Assembly (NCBI GenBank): GCA_032718475.1
Contig: JAUCBJ010002619.1
Location: forward strand, 24,084 to 88,083
DNA length: 64,000 nt
Direction of reading: 5' to 3'
Origin: Nemertoderma westbladi
Lineage: Eukaryota > Xenacoelomorpha > Nemertodermatida > Nemertodermatidae
Shown here: in pieces, positions 35,901-44,859 of the stretch
Layout of the letters: every line of letters begins with the position of its first letter
Numbering within the stretch: the stretch's first letter is position 1
Notes under the pieces: generated by a model
Told to the model about the DNA's origin: nothing
Database searches by the model: none
Seen by the model: only the letters and a program-made list of their open reading frames with translations
Program-made: the position numbers and the translations under genes

Positions 35901-38900
35901 CAGTTGGGTTCAGTGGGTTAACTTTACTAACCAGTTGGGTTCAGGGGGTTTACTTTACTTACCACAGTTGGGTTCAGTGGGTTAACTTTACTTACCAGTT
36001 TGGTTCAGTGGGTCAACTTTACTTACCAGTTGGGTTCAGTGGTTTAATTTTACTTATCAGTTGGGTTCAGTGTTCAGTGGGTTAACTTTACTTACCAGTT
36101 GGGTTCAGTGGTTAACTTTACTTACCACCAGTTGGGTTCAGTGGGTTTACTTTACTTACCAGTTGGGTTCAGTGGGTTTACTTTACTTACCAGTTGGGTT
36201 CAGTGGGTTTACTTTACTTACCAGTTGGGTTCAGTGTTCAGTGGGTTAACTTTACTTACCAGTTGGGTTCAGTGGGTTAACTTTACTTACCAGAGTGCGT
36301 TTACTTTACTTACCAGTTGGGTTCAGTGTTCAGTGGGTTAACTTTACTTACCAGTTGGGTTTAGTGGGTTTACTTTACCCACCAGTTGGGTTCAGTGGGT
36401 TAACTTTACTTACCAGTTGGGTTCAGTGGGTTAACAACTTTACTTACCAGTTGGGTTCAGTGGGTTTACTTTACTTACCAGATGGGTTCAGTGGGATTAC
36501 TTTACTTACCAGTTGGGTTCAGTGGGTTTACTTTACTTACCAGTTGGGTTCAGTGGGCTAACTTTACTTACCAGTTGGGTTCAGTGGGTTTACTTTACTT
36601 ACCAGTTGGGTTCAGTGGGTTAACTTTACTTACCAGTTGGGTTCAGTGGGTTAACTTTACTTACCAGTTGGGTTCAGGGGGTTTACTTTACTTACCAGAT
36701 GGGTTCAGTGGGTTTACTTTACTTACCAGTTGGGTTCAGTGGGTTTACTTTACTTACCAGTTGGGTTCAGTGGGTTTACTTACTTACCAGTTGGGTTCAG
36801 TGGGTTTACTTTACTTACCAGATGGGTTCAGTGGGTTTACTTTACTTACCAGTTGGGTTCAGTGGGTTTACTTTACTTACCAGTTGGGTTCAGTGGGTTT
36901 ACTTTACTTACCAGTTTGGTTCAGTGGGTTTACTTTACTTACCAGTTGGGTTCAGTGGGTTTACTTTACTTACCAGTTGGGTTCAGTGGGTTAACTTTAC
37001 TTACCAGTTGGGTTCAGTGGGTTAACTTTACTTACCAGAGTGCGTTTACTTTACTTACCAGTTGGGTTCAGTGGGTTAACTTTACTTACCAGTTGGGTTT
37101 AGTGGGTTTACTTTACCCACCAGTTGGGTTCAGTGGGTTAACTTTACTTACCAGTTGGGTTCAGTGGGTTAACAACTTTACTTACCAGTTGGGTTCAGTG
37201 GGTTTACTTTACTTACCAGTTGGGTTCAGTGGGTTTACTTTACTTACCAGTTGGGTTCAGTGGGCTAACTTTACTTACCAGTTGGGTTCAGTGGGTTTAC
37301 TTTACTTACCAGTTGGGTTCAGTGGGTTAACTTTACTTACCAGTTGGGTTCAGTGGGTTAACTTTACTTACCAGTTGGGTTCAGGGGGTTTACTTTACTT
37401 ACCAGATGGGTTCAGTGGGTTTACTTTACTTACCAGTTGGGTTCAGTGGGTTAACTTTACTTACCAGATGGGTTCAGTGGGTTTACTTTACTTACCAGTT
37501 GGGTTCAGTGGGTTAACTTTACTTACCAGTTGGGTTCAGTGGGTTTACTTTACTTACCAGTTGGGTTCAGTGGGTTAACTTTACTTACCAGTTGGGTTCA
37601 GTGGGTTTACTTTACTTACCAGTTGGGTTCAGTGGGTTAACTTTACTTACCAGATGGGTTCAGTGGGTTTACTTTACTTACCAGTTGGGTTCAGTGGGTT
37701 AACTTTACTTACCAGATGGGTTCAGTGGGTTTACTTTACTTACCAGTTGGGTTCAGTGGGTTAACTTTACTTACCAGTTGGGTTCAGTGGGTTTACTTTA
37801 CTTACCAGTTGGGTTCAGTGGGTTAACTTTACTTACCAGTTGGGTTCAGTGGGTTAACTTTACTTACCAGTTGGGTTCAGTGGGTTTACTTTACTTACCA
37901 GATGGGTTCAGTGGGTTTACTTTACTTACCAGTTGGGTTCAGTGGGTTTACTTTACTTACCAGATGGGTTCAGTGGGTTTACTTTACTTACCAGTTGGGT
38001 TCAGTGGGTTAACTTTACTTACCAGTTGGGTTCAGTGGGTTTACTTTACTTACCAGATGGGTTCAGTGGGTTTACTTTACTTACCAGTTGGGTTCAGTGG
38101 GTTTACTTTACTTACCAGTTTGGTTCGGTGGGTTAACTTTACTTACCAGTTGGGTTCAGTGGGTTAACTTTACTTACCAGTTAGTTGGGTTCAGTGGGTT
38201 AACTTTACTTACCAGTTGGGTTCAGTGGGTTAACTTTACTTACCAGTTTGGTTCGGTGGGTTAACTTTACATACCAGTTGGGTTCAGTGGGTTAACTTTA
38301 CTTACCAGTTGGGTTCGGTGGGTTAACTTTACTTACCAGTTGGGTTCAGTGGGTTAACTTTACTTACCAGTTGGGTTCAGTGGGTTAACTTTACTTAAAA
38401 GTTGGTTTCAGTTGGTTTACTTTACCCACCAGTTGGGTTCAGTGGGTTTACTTTACTTACCAGATGGGTTCAGTGGGTTTACTTTACTTACCAGTTGGGT
38501 TCAGTGGGTTAACTTTACTTACCAGTTGGTTTCAGTTGGTTTACTTTACCCACCAGTTGGGTTCAGTGGGTTAACTTTACTTACCAGTTGGGTTCAGTGG
38601 GTTTACTTTACTTACCAGTTGGGTTCAGTGGGTTTACTTTACTTACCAGTTGGGTTCAGTGGGTTTACTTTACTTACCAGTTGGGTTCAGTGGGTTTACT
38701 TTACTTACCAGTTGGGTTCGGTGGGTTAACTTTACATACCAGTTGGGTTCAGTGGATTTACGTGGGTCTCCACGTTATCTTCCACCTCTTCCATTCCAAT
38801 CTCCCTCGACTCCGCGACGCTACTAAGAATCCCGCCCAACGGAATCGCGTTGCGTAGCGACCGCTCCTGCTCCTTGGCCCTATCTTTATCCTCCTTAGAC

Positions 38901-41083
38901 AGGTGCTCGGTGCGAGTCTTAGTGAATATATCCACGTTGTCTGCCGCGAATACCTTGGACTCGTAACCGTTTACAGACTCGCTGCGATCTGTTCTCCACC
39001 CCCAGATCCCGGACTTACATCGCTGGAAGGTGATGGAGTCGGTATCGAGACTGGTGCAGAGAAGCGGGGAGGTTAGTTTCTCTGTGACGTCACACTGACG
39101 GGGTCTGAAAGAATCCCGTTGGAGGTCCGACGCTCTGATCTCCATGCGTTCCAGGTAAACGCAGTTGTGATCGTGGTCAATCTGCGAAGTAATTACCGGT
39201 AAGTGGGGAGGGGGGGGGGGGGGAGTTGCTATTGGATGTCCATCGAGATATATTGTACTAAAAACTTCACATGGATGAAATCCACGTTATTATAAGTGAA
39301 AAAAGTAGATTAATCCTTTGAATTATTATTTAAGATACGCGGCACTTAACATACCGCGTAACGGTATAGATTGAGTGCCATAGTTGATTTATATAACTTC
39401 TATCACTTCCATCATGAAGTTTAATATAAAACAATCAAACCTTATTATGTTTATGTCCCACACTGTGGCCAGCCTGTTATCTGTTCCTCCCTGTTACATC
39501 AAGGGACGAGCATAACGAATATGCAAAACATGATGGAATACTTCGTCACACAGTGTAGGTACTCTCTACTTTGTACACAGTTTTATATTGAGAGAAGTGT
39601 GTCTGTTGTTTTGTAAGACATGTAGTTGGTGTCAGTGAATAATATTTAAAAGTATTTGTGGGGGGGGGGGGGGGGGGGCAATTATACTCAATAGTTTACA
39701 GATAGGGGGCCGTCCAGATTTTGCGTAATTATTATGGATTCTTATGGATTAGCATTGGGGGAATATCTGAGCCTCAGAAAATCGTTTTGCTAACGCTAAT
39801 TATACATTATATTGATACAATAATGTAAATTAATATTTATAAATTAACCTCTAGAAGTTGGGCCCTTTGGGCGTCACCTTGAAACACGTAGCTACGCCAA
39901 CCTCGTTGCCACGAACGACCCTCGAATCCCACCAACGTCGTATCAACCCGGACATTAGATCCCGACTTCCAGATCTTACAGGTATCGCTCGGACAAAGTC
40001 GACTGTAAGAGTGAGGGAGATTAACATTATTACTTTACCTACCGGTGGTACCCGGATTTAATATTAAAATAAAATGTGACTGTCCGATGAGTGTGAGCAG
40101 TTATCGGTCTGTCGGTGAAACCCGTGGACGCTAGAGTCAACCCAAATGCTGTCGCCTCTCTCTCCCTCTCTCTTGTCTGCTTTTTTACACGTATGTTATG
40201 TGGCAAGGCAGTGAGTGTACCACACTCAAAATGTTGAACACATAACACACCATAAATAACTATATACAACCCTTATTTTACTCCACCTTCACATATCGAT
40301 GGGTTGACAACTTGACATTGACAACCACATTATGTTTTATGAAATGGTAGCATAAAGTGAATTCACAGGAATTGCACCTGCATTTATTGTTTTTTTATAT
40401 TTTCATAGTTAACTGCATTTATGTTCTTCAATGTTGGAACCGATAGAAAAGTCAAATGAGACTGATTTCAAATAGCCATCTGCATTAGGAAGGGAGTTAA
40501 CTGAACTAAACTGAGCGGCCTTCTCTGTGCTGGCGCTGGGGCGGTCGGATAATGCTGTGGTGCCCTGCCATTGCCATAGGTCTGAATGTATTTAGTGTAG
40601 AATAACTACTGAACTAAATATCAATATTTAAATAAATTTATAAAAAGAGAAAAAAATGAAATATGAACAGCAACTCAACCTGAGTAGAGGAATCCAGCTG
40701 GAGAACTCCCATTTCATTTCTACGTAGAAATCTGGCGCGTCTTTCAGCTGTTCCAGCAGATGTGGAATGGCGTTGAAACGTTGCATCGTGCGCTGGAAGT
40801 CCCGCGCTTCCAGAAGCAGGGCGACCATCTCCGGATCCCCGGTGCTGCACGCCTCCTGCATCACGTTCCAGCCGTTACGGTAGAAGTTCGCGTTCGAGTC
40901 GTACCGCAGCAGAGAACGAGCGCACTCAATGTGGTCGAGACATACGGCGAGCATCAGCGGGGTGCGCCCGCGGGGGTCTACCAACGAGATATCGTGGTCC
41001 GGGGAGCTCAGCAGGCGGTTCAGTTCGCTCAAATCGTTGCGCCATATCGCGAAGTGCAGCGGGAAGTTAAGGCTCGGGTTCAT
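16674..41083 (-). CDS. ANKRD13-family protein (ankyrin repeats, GPCR-chaperone domain, UIMs), whole gene in four coding exons
   Basis: The exons are 41083-40680, 40002-39849, 39181-38740 and 17917-16674. Joined, they give 2244 nt: 747 codons and a stop, with matching phases (2, 0, 1) and GT-AG at every intron. The family binds Lys63-linked ubiquitin chains on internalised receptors such as EGFR at the plasma membrane and endosomes, through C-terminal ubiquitin-interacting motifs. The order seen is ankyrin repeats (about residues 5-110), the conserved MKWEFSSWIPLL block, the GPCR-chaperone-like domain (about 135-440) and four UIM-like helices (about 505-518, 533-546, 709-720 and 730-743). Human members are about 520-630 residues. 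This one is longer because of a low-complexity linker between UIM2 and UIM3. Intron 3 is 20.8 kb and filled by a minisatellite. The paralogue (A, B or D) cannot be assigned. Confidence 0.93.
17918..18085. repeat. AT-rich triplicated repeat upstream of the exon 4 acceptor
   Basis: Three imperfect copies of a block containing AAATATATTAATTTATA, two of them preceded by GCGGGA, lie in the last part of intron 3. The branch point of the intron must lie in or near this block. Confidence 0.7.
18086..18302. mobile_element. hAT element right-end fragment at the edge of the minisatellite
   Basis: The sequence is homologous to the last 230 bp of the hAT element at 24835-26978, including TTGATAATAATGTAA, CTAGTTAGG, GGTAAAATTCCGGCCGGAAT and the terminal GGGACATCCCTA. 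The left end of this copy is missing. It ends at 18302 and is followed by TTTACCAG, the same repeat phase as the target duplication of the other copy. Confidence 0.85.
18303..24834. repeat. 31-bp minisatellite, block I (about 210 copies)
   Basis: The plus-strand unit reads CAGTTGGGTTCAGTGGGTT, then (A/T)ACTTTACTTAC. In the sense of the ANKRD13 gene each typical unit contains CTG|GTAAGTAAAG. Two common unit types differ at one base (GTTAAC or GTTTAC). Rarer variants include GTATACTATAC, GTTAACAACTTT, CTTTACCCACCAG and TTCAGTGTTCAGTGG. Higher-order repetition with a period of 1953 bp (63 units) is seen from about 19.8 to 23.9 kb. Long open frames across it are a product of the repeat. Confidence 0.97.
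24835..26978. mobile_element. Non-autonomous hAT-type DNA transposon inside the minisatellite
   Basis: The terminal inverted repeats are TAGGGATGTCCCGGAAT (left) and ATTCCGGGACATCCCTA (right). The flanking 8-bp duplication is CTTACCAG (24827-24834 and 26979-26986). TAGGGATG ends with an 8-bp duplication are diagnostic of the hAT superfamily. Both subterminal regions are dense in GGCCGGAA and its complement, probable transposase binding sites. No transposase frame is present in the 2.1 kb, so the element depends on a partner. It carries an 18-base poly-G tract at 25027-25044. Confidence 0.92.
26566..26615 (+). other. Possible tRNA-derived remnant (B-box) inside the hAT element
   Basis: GTGGGTTCGAACCTCGT resembles the T-arm and RNA polymerase III B-box of a tRNA. 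No convincing A-box or acceptor stem was found upstream. It may be the relic of a tRNA-derived SINE or pure coincidence. Confidence 0.3.
26979..30610. repeat. 31-bp minisatellite, block II (about 117 copies)
   Basis: Continuation of the same array on the other side of the hAT insertion. The run from about 27080 repeats the variant order seen from 19943 and 21896, so it shares the higher-order blocks of block I. It ends at the LINE insertion at 30611. Confidence 0.97.
30611..32400 (+). mobile_element. 5'-truncated LINE with restriction-like endonuclease, inserted in the minisatellite
   Basis: A GC-rich, unique-sequence block sits between two identical stretches of array (CTTTACTTACCAG at 30598-30610 and 32401-32413, a candidate 13-bp target duplication that is ambiguous because the array itself repeats it). 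It ends with a 165-bp 3' UTR finishing in GGAATAAATA, without a long poly(A). It is antisense to ANKRD13. The base composition contrasts sharply with the array. Confidence 0.85.
30627..32235 (+). CDS. Reverse transcriptase / restriction-like endonuclease, C-terminal part of a non-LTR retrotransposon
   Basis: The frame is intact to a TAG at 32235 but has lost its start. It is open upstream only because the array lacks stops there. It begins at RT motif B (EEGVTQGDPLAMPFYA) and continues with the catalytic pair in QSWFADDSSGAG and a thumb region (SPRMGGLGLRNPV). A zinc-binding cluster follows, CRCDGCGAGFDLNHGLNC, then QRHNELRD and a probable PD-(D/E)xK nuclease core, LRCDVGIRG and ALIDIRTINL. 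A C-terminal nuclease after a CCHC-type cluster is the layout of R2/NeSL/Utopia-type elements, which cut DNA and prime reverse transcription at the nick. The clade is not assigned with certainty. Confidence 0.8.
32401..38760. repeat. 31-bp minisatellite, block III (about 205 copies), reaching exon 3 of ANKRD13
   Basis: The third part of the array. Blocks starting near 32631 and 35467 share variant order with those in blocks I and II. At its right end the repeat runs into coding exon 3. The unit nearest the exon supplies the donor CTG|GTATGT (38740/38739), and the next unit in has the standard GTAAGT. Confidence 0.97.
38734..38742 (-). promoter_or_regulatory. Authentic 5' splice site of ANKRD13 intron 3 (CTG|GTATGT)
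   Basis: This is the only donor in the region whose phase (one base) matches the exon 4 acceptor at 17917. It is slightly weaker than the hundreds of GTAAGT copies downstream because it has T at the fourth intron base. Using any later unit adds 31 nt and an in-frame TAA directly after the donor. Confidence 0.8.
38740..39181 (-). CDS. ANKRD13 coding exon 3, whose 3' end is made of the minisatellite unit
   Basis: The acceptor is TTCGCAG|ATT. The exon encodes IDHDHNCVYLERME, then LTSPLLCTSLDTDSITFQRC, then SVNGYESKVFAADNVDIFTK and TRTEHLSKEDKDRA, all clear ANKRD13 features. The last codons (VNPLNPTG) are encoded by a copy of the 31-bp intron repeat. The donor CTG|GTATGT leaves one base, which is required to join exon 4 in frame. 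An upstream GTAAAT at 38761 would be in the wrong phase for the exon 4 acceptor. Confidence 0.9.
39849..40002 (-). CDS. ANKRD13 coding exon 2
   Basis: A 154-bp exon preceded by a pyrimidine-rich tract ending TTACAG and followed by GAG|GTTAAT. It encodes CPSDTCKIWKSGSNVRVDTT, then LVGFEGRSWQRGWRSYVFQG, the start of the GPCR-chaperone-like domain and highly conserved in the family. It is too short to stand out as an ORF. It was recognised by translation of the minus strand and by exact phase match with exons 1 and 3. Confidence 0.93.
40680..41083 (-). CDS. ANKRD13 coding exon 1 (start codon, ankyrin repeats)
   Basis: It starts with ATG in a good context (ACCATGA). It encodes FPLHFAIWRNDLSELNRLL, then DPRGRTPLMLAVCLDHIECA, then WNVMQEACSTGDPEMVALLL, which are ankyrin-type helices as in ANKRD13. 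It ends with FYVEMKWEFSSWIPLL. The donor is CTCAG|GTTGAG and leaves two bases of a codon. The exon is GC-richer than the surroundings. Confidence 0.93.
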
Positions 41084-42671
41084 GGTGCTAGTTCACGCTT
41101 CACTGCAGCACTGCACACTTTGCTCATGTGGCAACGAAACCAATCAGCATTGCAGCGGTAGGGCCGCTCAGCCGCTAGACAACTCGAGTGCTGTAGACAA
41201 CTTTAGGCCTAGTCTGAATGTGAACTACGAACAGACGAACTACCGGGTACGGTACGGTACGGTACTGCGGTAGGCTGCTTATATTTTATTATATTACCAG
41301 ATTAGGCCTACTGCAGTACTGGATTACAGCATACTGTGTTACTGCAGTACTGCTGTACTGTTATTAAATATACCGGTAAATGAAATAAAATTTAAATGTT
41401 ATCTACGGTGGTGATTTCCGGCAATTTACTACTTTTTTAGTATTTTTTTCATTTTTTTCGAAACTAAGTTTTATTTTTAAATAAGTTAAATAAATATATA
41501 ATATAAAAAAAAAAATAAGTTAAATTTTAAAATCAGGTTGGTTTGGTAATGATTTTTCATTATCAAATTTGTGCTACTTGTATTTTTCGTGCCGCGCATT
41601 GACGCATATCCAAAAATCCCAATCAACAAGGTACGATATTTTTATATTTCAGTGTTAAATTCGCGATCAACGTCACAAAACCCTTATTGTCATAAAATCA
41701 AATTGATTTTGTGGTGATTTTTCATTATCATATTTGTATACTACTGTCCTTGTTTTTTTAGTGCCCCAGGGGGTACTTTCAAAATTACCAAATATTTTCT
41801 CGATTGTTATACTTGAGTTCTATAATCGTGATCAGCATCCAAAAAACTGCTATATATCGCAAATAAGTTAATTTTTGTGAGCCATACAGTGTAGGCCAAA
41901 AACAAACGGCTTTAGCACGAAAAATAACATTACAATTACGAGCAATAATAACAAAACAATTATTTCTCCACCTCATATTCAGATTAATATACTGTACTAT
42001 ATGTATATTTATACATAAGCAAAATGTTCTACAATATGATTTATTTATTAAATAATAATATAATATATGGCCTACATACAGTCCCTGACATAGAATGAGA
42101 TAGGGACTGTACATACTGTATAATAGGAAACAAATATGTATATACGTGCACCTTTCGAATGCCCATATCTCAGATATTTTCAAACGAAATTCAGTTTGTC
42201 TTATATATTCGGAATCCTTGTATGGCCAGCTATCCATCACTACAATCCATCACCGGAGACACTTTTCCAAAAGCTTGTAGCTAAAGATTGAAAGCATTAA
42301 TAAAAATTCTGGCTCAACTACGGTATGGTGGATGATATTGCGATGTTGGTGAAAATCTCTCTGTTTCAAAATCCATGCAATCTCATGAAGGTTCCAAATA
42401 TGGAGATGGGGGTGGGGGGGGGGGGGGTGTGTTCCAGATACCTGAATAAAGACACAATATTCCAGGATATGGTGTACGTACACCAGTAATATAAAGTGTC
42501 ACCAATCATACATTATATTTGTATTAAAAAAAAAAATTGGCCCAAAGCGATATCAAGTGACTCCGTAAGATTTTTTCTATGACTCCGTAATATTTTTTCT
42601 ATGACTCCGTAAAATAATTTATAAATTTAAATAATTTATTAATATAAATAATTTTAAAAATGTGATATATA
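41084..42671. other. Upstream region of ANKRD13 with CCAAT box; otherwise no gene
   Basis: The first 200 bp upstream of the ATG are GC-richer and contain CCAATCAG (41140-41147), a good NF-Y site about 60 bp before the start codon on the opposite strand, suggesting a promoter nearby. Further out is A/T-rich sequence, a TACGG microsatellite (about 41249-41266), a 14-base poly-G tract (42414-42427) and, near 42155-42225, a fragment similar to one arm of the foldback at 57666-58022. Confidence 0.45.
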
Positions 42672-44235
42672 TACTACTACTATACGATCGGTATGCTACT
42701 GTACATTGCAGCTGCATTATATATATATTACACAAATATTAGGAATGCTATGCCGGCTTGTCGACAAAATTGCGCCGCCACAACTCCCTATCACCCATGA
42801 CATTTGCTAGATCATCCGCATCTTCAAGACCAGTGTCCTTTAAGATTAAGATGCGTCTCAAGAAAGTCATGGGCTGTCCAGTCCACCATGCTTATTCGCG
42901 CCATGAGGCCGCCAAGCACAAGATCATGCACTGGCTGGTTATCACGGCGAACGCAATGTCCTGCAAAGCGGAGGCGGTTCCGTTCGAGTGTCAAGCTAGG
43001 GGAGATTAATGGAACACCTCCAATGTTGTATAGATTCTGATTAGAGATTTTTTCATTGCACTTGAACAAGTTCATTGTTGACACAATGTACCCGGCGCAG
43101 CACTCTTGTGAAATGCCATCCAGAGATTTGGTATCCTCTGCAGTTAGAGCCCAGCATGGACTCCCATATAAGAGTACTGGTATTATATAGTAACTGCTGC
43201 CATAAATAATCGACAACCTTAAGGTTCCGTTTTATTCTATGGAACTTCAAAATCCTTGACAGACTATGCCTTCCCCTTACGTATCCGAAGGTCTTCACCA
43301 GACTTTCTGATCCATGATCCCAAGTAGCAGAAGTCATCCACGTGCTCAAGCAAGCCCTCACTGTGAGCTTATGCCCTTACGATCAGACATTTCATGAGGG
43401 CTGTTTAGGTTGACTGTCATGATTTTGGTCTTCTTGGAATTTACAAAACGACCAACGTGCAGAAGAACATAATCAAAAATCAGATAATAGTCAGATGTCT
43501 GTCTTTCTTTTTTGATAACTCTTCGAGTATCCTTCTAAGTGACAGAATAGGCTGCATGTTCCCAGGACCTTTACGGAACCCATTCTGGTTCCCAAGTAAC
43601 AGTCTCTCAGCAGGATCACTGATGCGATTTAATAGAATTCTATTGTATAGCTTTGCATCAATCGAGATCAATTAGATTCCACGAAATTATCCACGGGTTG
43701 TTATGTTGCCCTTCTTTGGGACTGGGACCAACTTACTTGTTTTCAGTTCTTGAGGGACTCTCTTTGTCCTATACATGTACACAATAACGGGGTAAATGAG
43801 CTCCAAACATTTTAAAGACCTTAGATGGCACACCATCTACTCATGGCAGGATTGGATTTGATGCACCTACTACTGTAGCTGTAGTCTTGATTTCAGCAAA
43901 GGAGATGTCACCAATGGGGATATCTGTGAGCACAGTCTCAGATACATGATGTTCCTCAAAGTTATCAGGCAATACCCTGTCATTGATTAGAAGCTTCTCA
44001 AAGTGGTCCTTCCAACCTTTGAAGCGTTCAGCTGGAGATCAGCCTTAACCTTGGTGGTTGGTTGGCTTTTCCTCCCAGTGAGCAGGTTTATTGATTGCCA
44101 TGCCTGGGCTGATTGCCTGCCATTATCAGCATTGTTAAGGGGAGTGGTACAGGCATTGTACTGTACAAGAATGCCTGTACTGCTCCCCTTAATGCCATCA
44201 ATCTGTTTATTGATAAGCTCCTTCAGATGATCAGA
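42672..44235 (-). mobile_element. Decayed RTE-like LINE (copy D)
   Basis: On the minus strand it aligns with the LINE at 52407-56185 from the linker between endonuclease and RT to the 3' end. Identifiable parts are the C-terminal RT (LLYGSPCWALTAEDTKSLDG, from 43216 down), NQNGFRKGPG near 43590 and the linker near 44100. Large internal pieces of the palm are missing and the frame is broken several times. The 3' tail is a short GTAGTAGT run. A 30-bp palindromic insertion near 44150-44180 adds to the damage. Confidence 0.87.
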
Positions 44236-44393
44236 GTACAGTAATTATATCTACTTCGCATTAGTTATAACATATGCATGGCATAAATTTAAAGATAATT
44301 TATCAAAATAAAATTGCGGGGTTATTTTTTTATCCATTTCAATGTGAGCCCCTAAAAAAATGATAGAAACCAAACAAATATAATTATATAATT

Positions 44394-44660
44394 ATTTATT
44401 ATTAGCAAGTCGTAAGACTTGATTACTTTAAGAAAAAAAAGCTACTGACTACTGGCTACTGTCTACTGACTACTGGCTACTGTCTACTGACTATTGGTTA
44501 CTGTCTACTGACTACTGGCTACTAACCTAGAGCAAAACGGCTATAACGATTTTAGCAAGTCGTTAGACTTGATTACTGTAAGAAAAAAGAGCTACTGACT
44601 ACTGGCTACGGACTACTGGCTACTGACCTAGAGCATAAACGGCTCTAACGATTTTGATGA
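44394..44660. repeat. Short tandem repeat CTACTGACTA/CTACTGGCTA in a duplicated block
   Basis: Ten-base units CTACTGACTA and CTACTGGCTA alternate. The block including TAGCAAGTCGT, AGACTTGATTACT and the ten-base units occurs twice (about 44400-44520 and 44550-44640). Confidence 0.85.
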
Positions 44661-44859
44661 AATTTTGCATGGACCATGAAAATAGATTTCTATGGATACT
44701 TGTGAAATCGCGGTTTAAATTGAAACATCTCAACTTGTTTTATTTCGAAAAATAGCCATAGGCGCAATGATAAAAACACCAGCTGGCACTCATGAAAAAT
44801 GTATAGAGATGGCCTTGTAATGCATTCAATAGGAAGGGCCAACTAACAAATGAGTACCC

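Noticed and set aside
38756..38764. CAC|GTAAAT at the array edge as the exon 3 donor
   Set aside because: It would leave phase 0 and put exon 4 out of frame. The CTG|GTATGT donor at 38740/38739 gives exact phase agreement.
18404..38860. Dozens of plus-strand open frames of 60-296 codons with a 31-residue repeating peptide
   Set aside because: They follow from a 31-bp repeat with few stops, so a 93-bp cycle reads as 31 residues. They exist in all three frames, lack gene structure and run antisense to the ANKRD13 intron.
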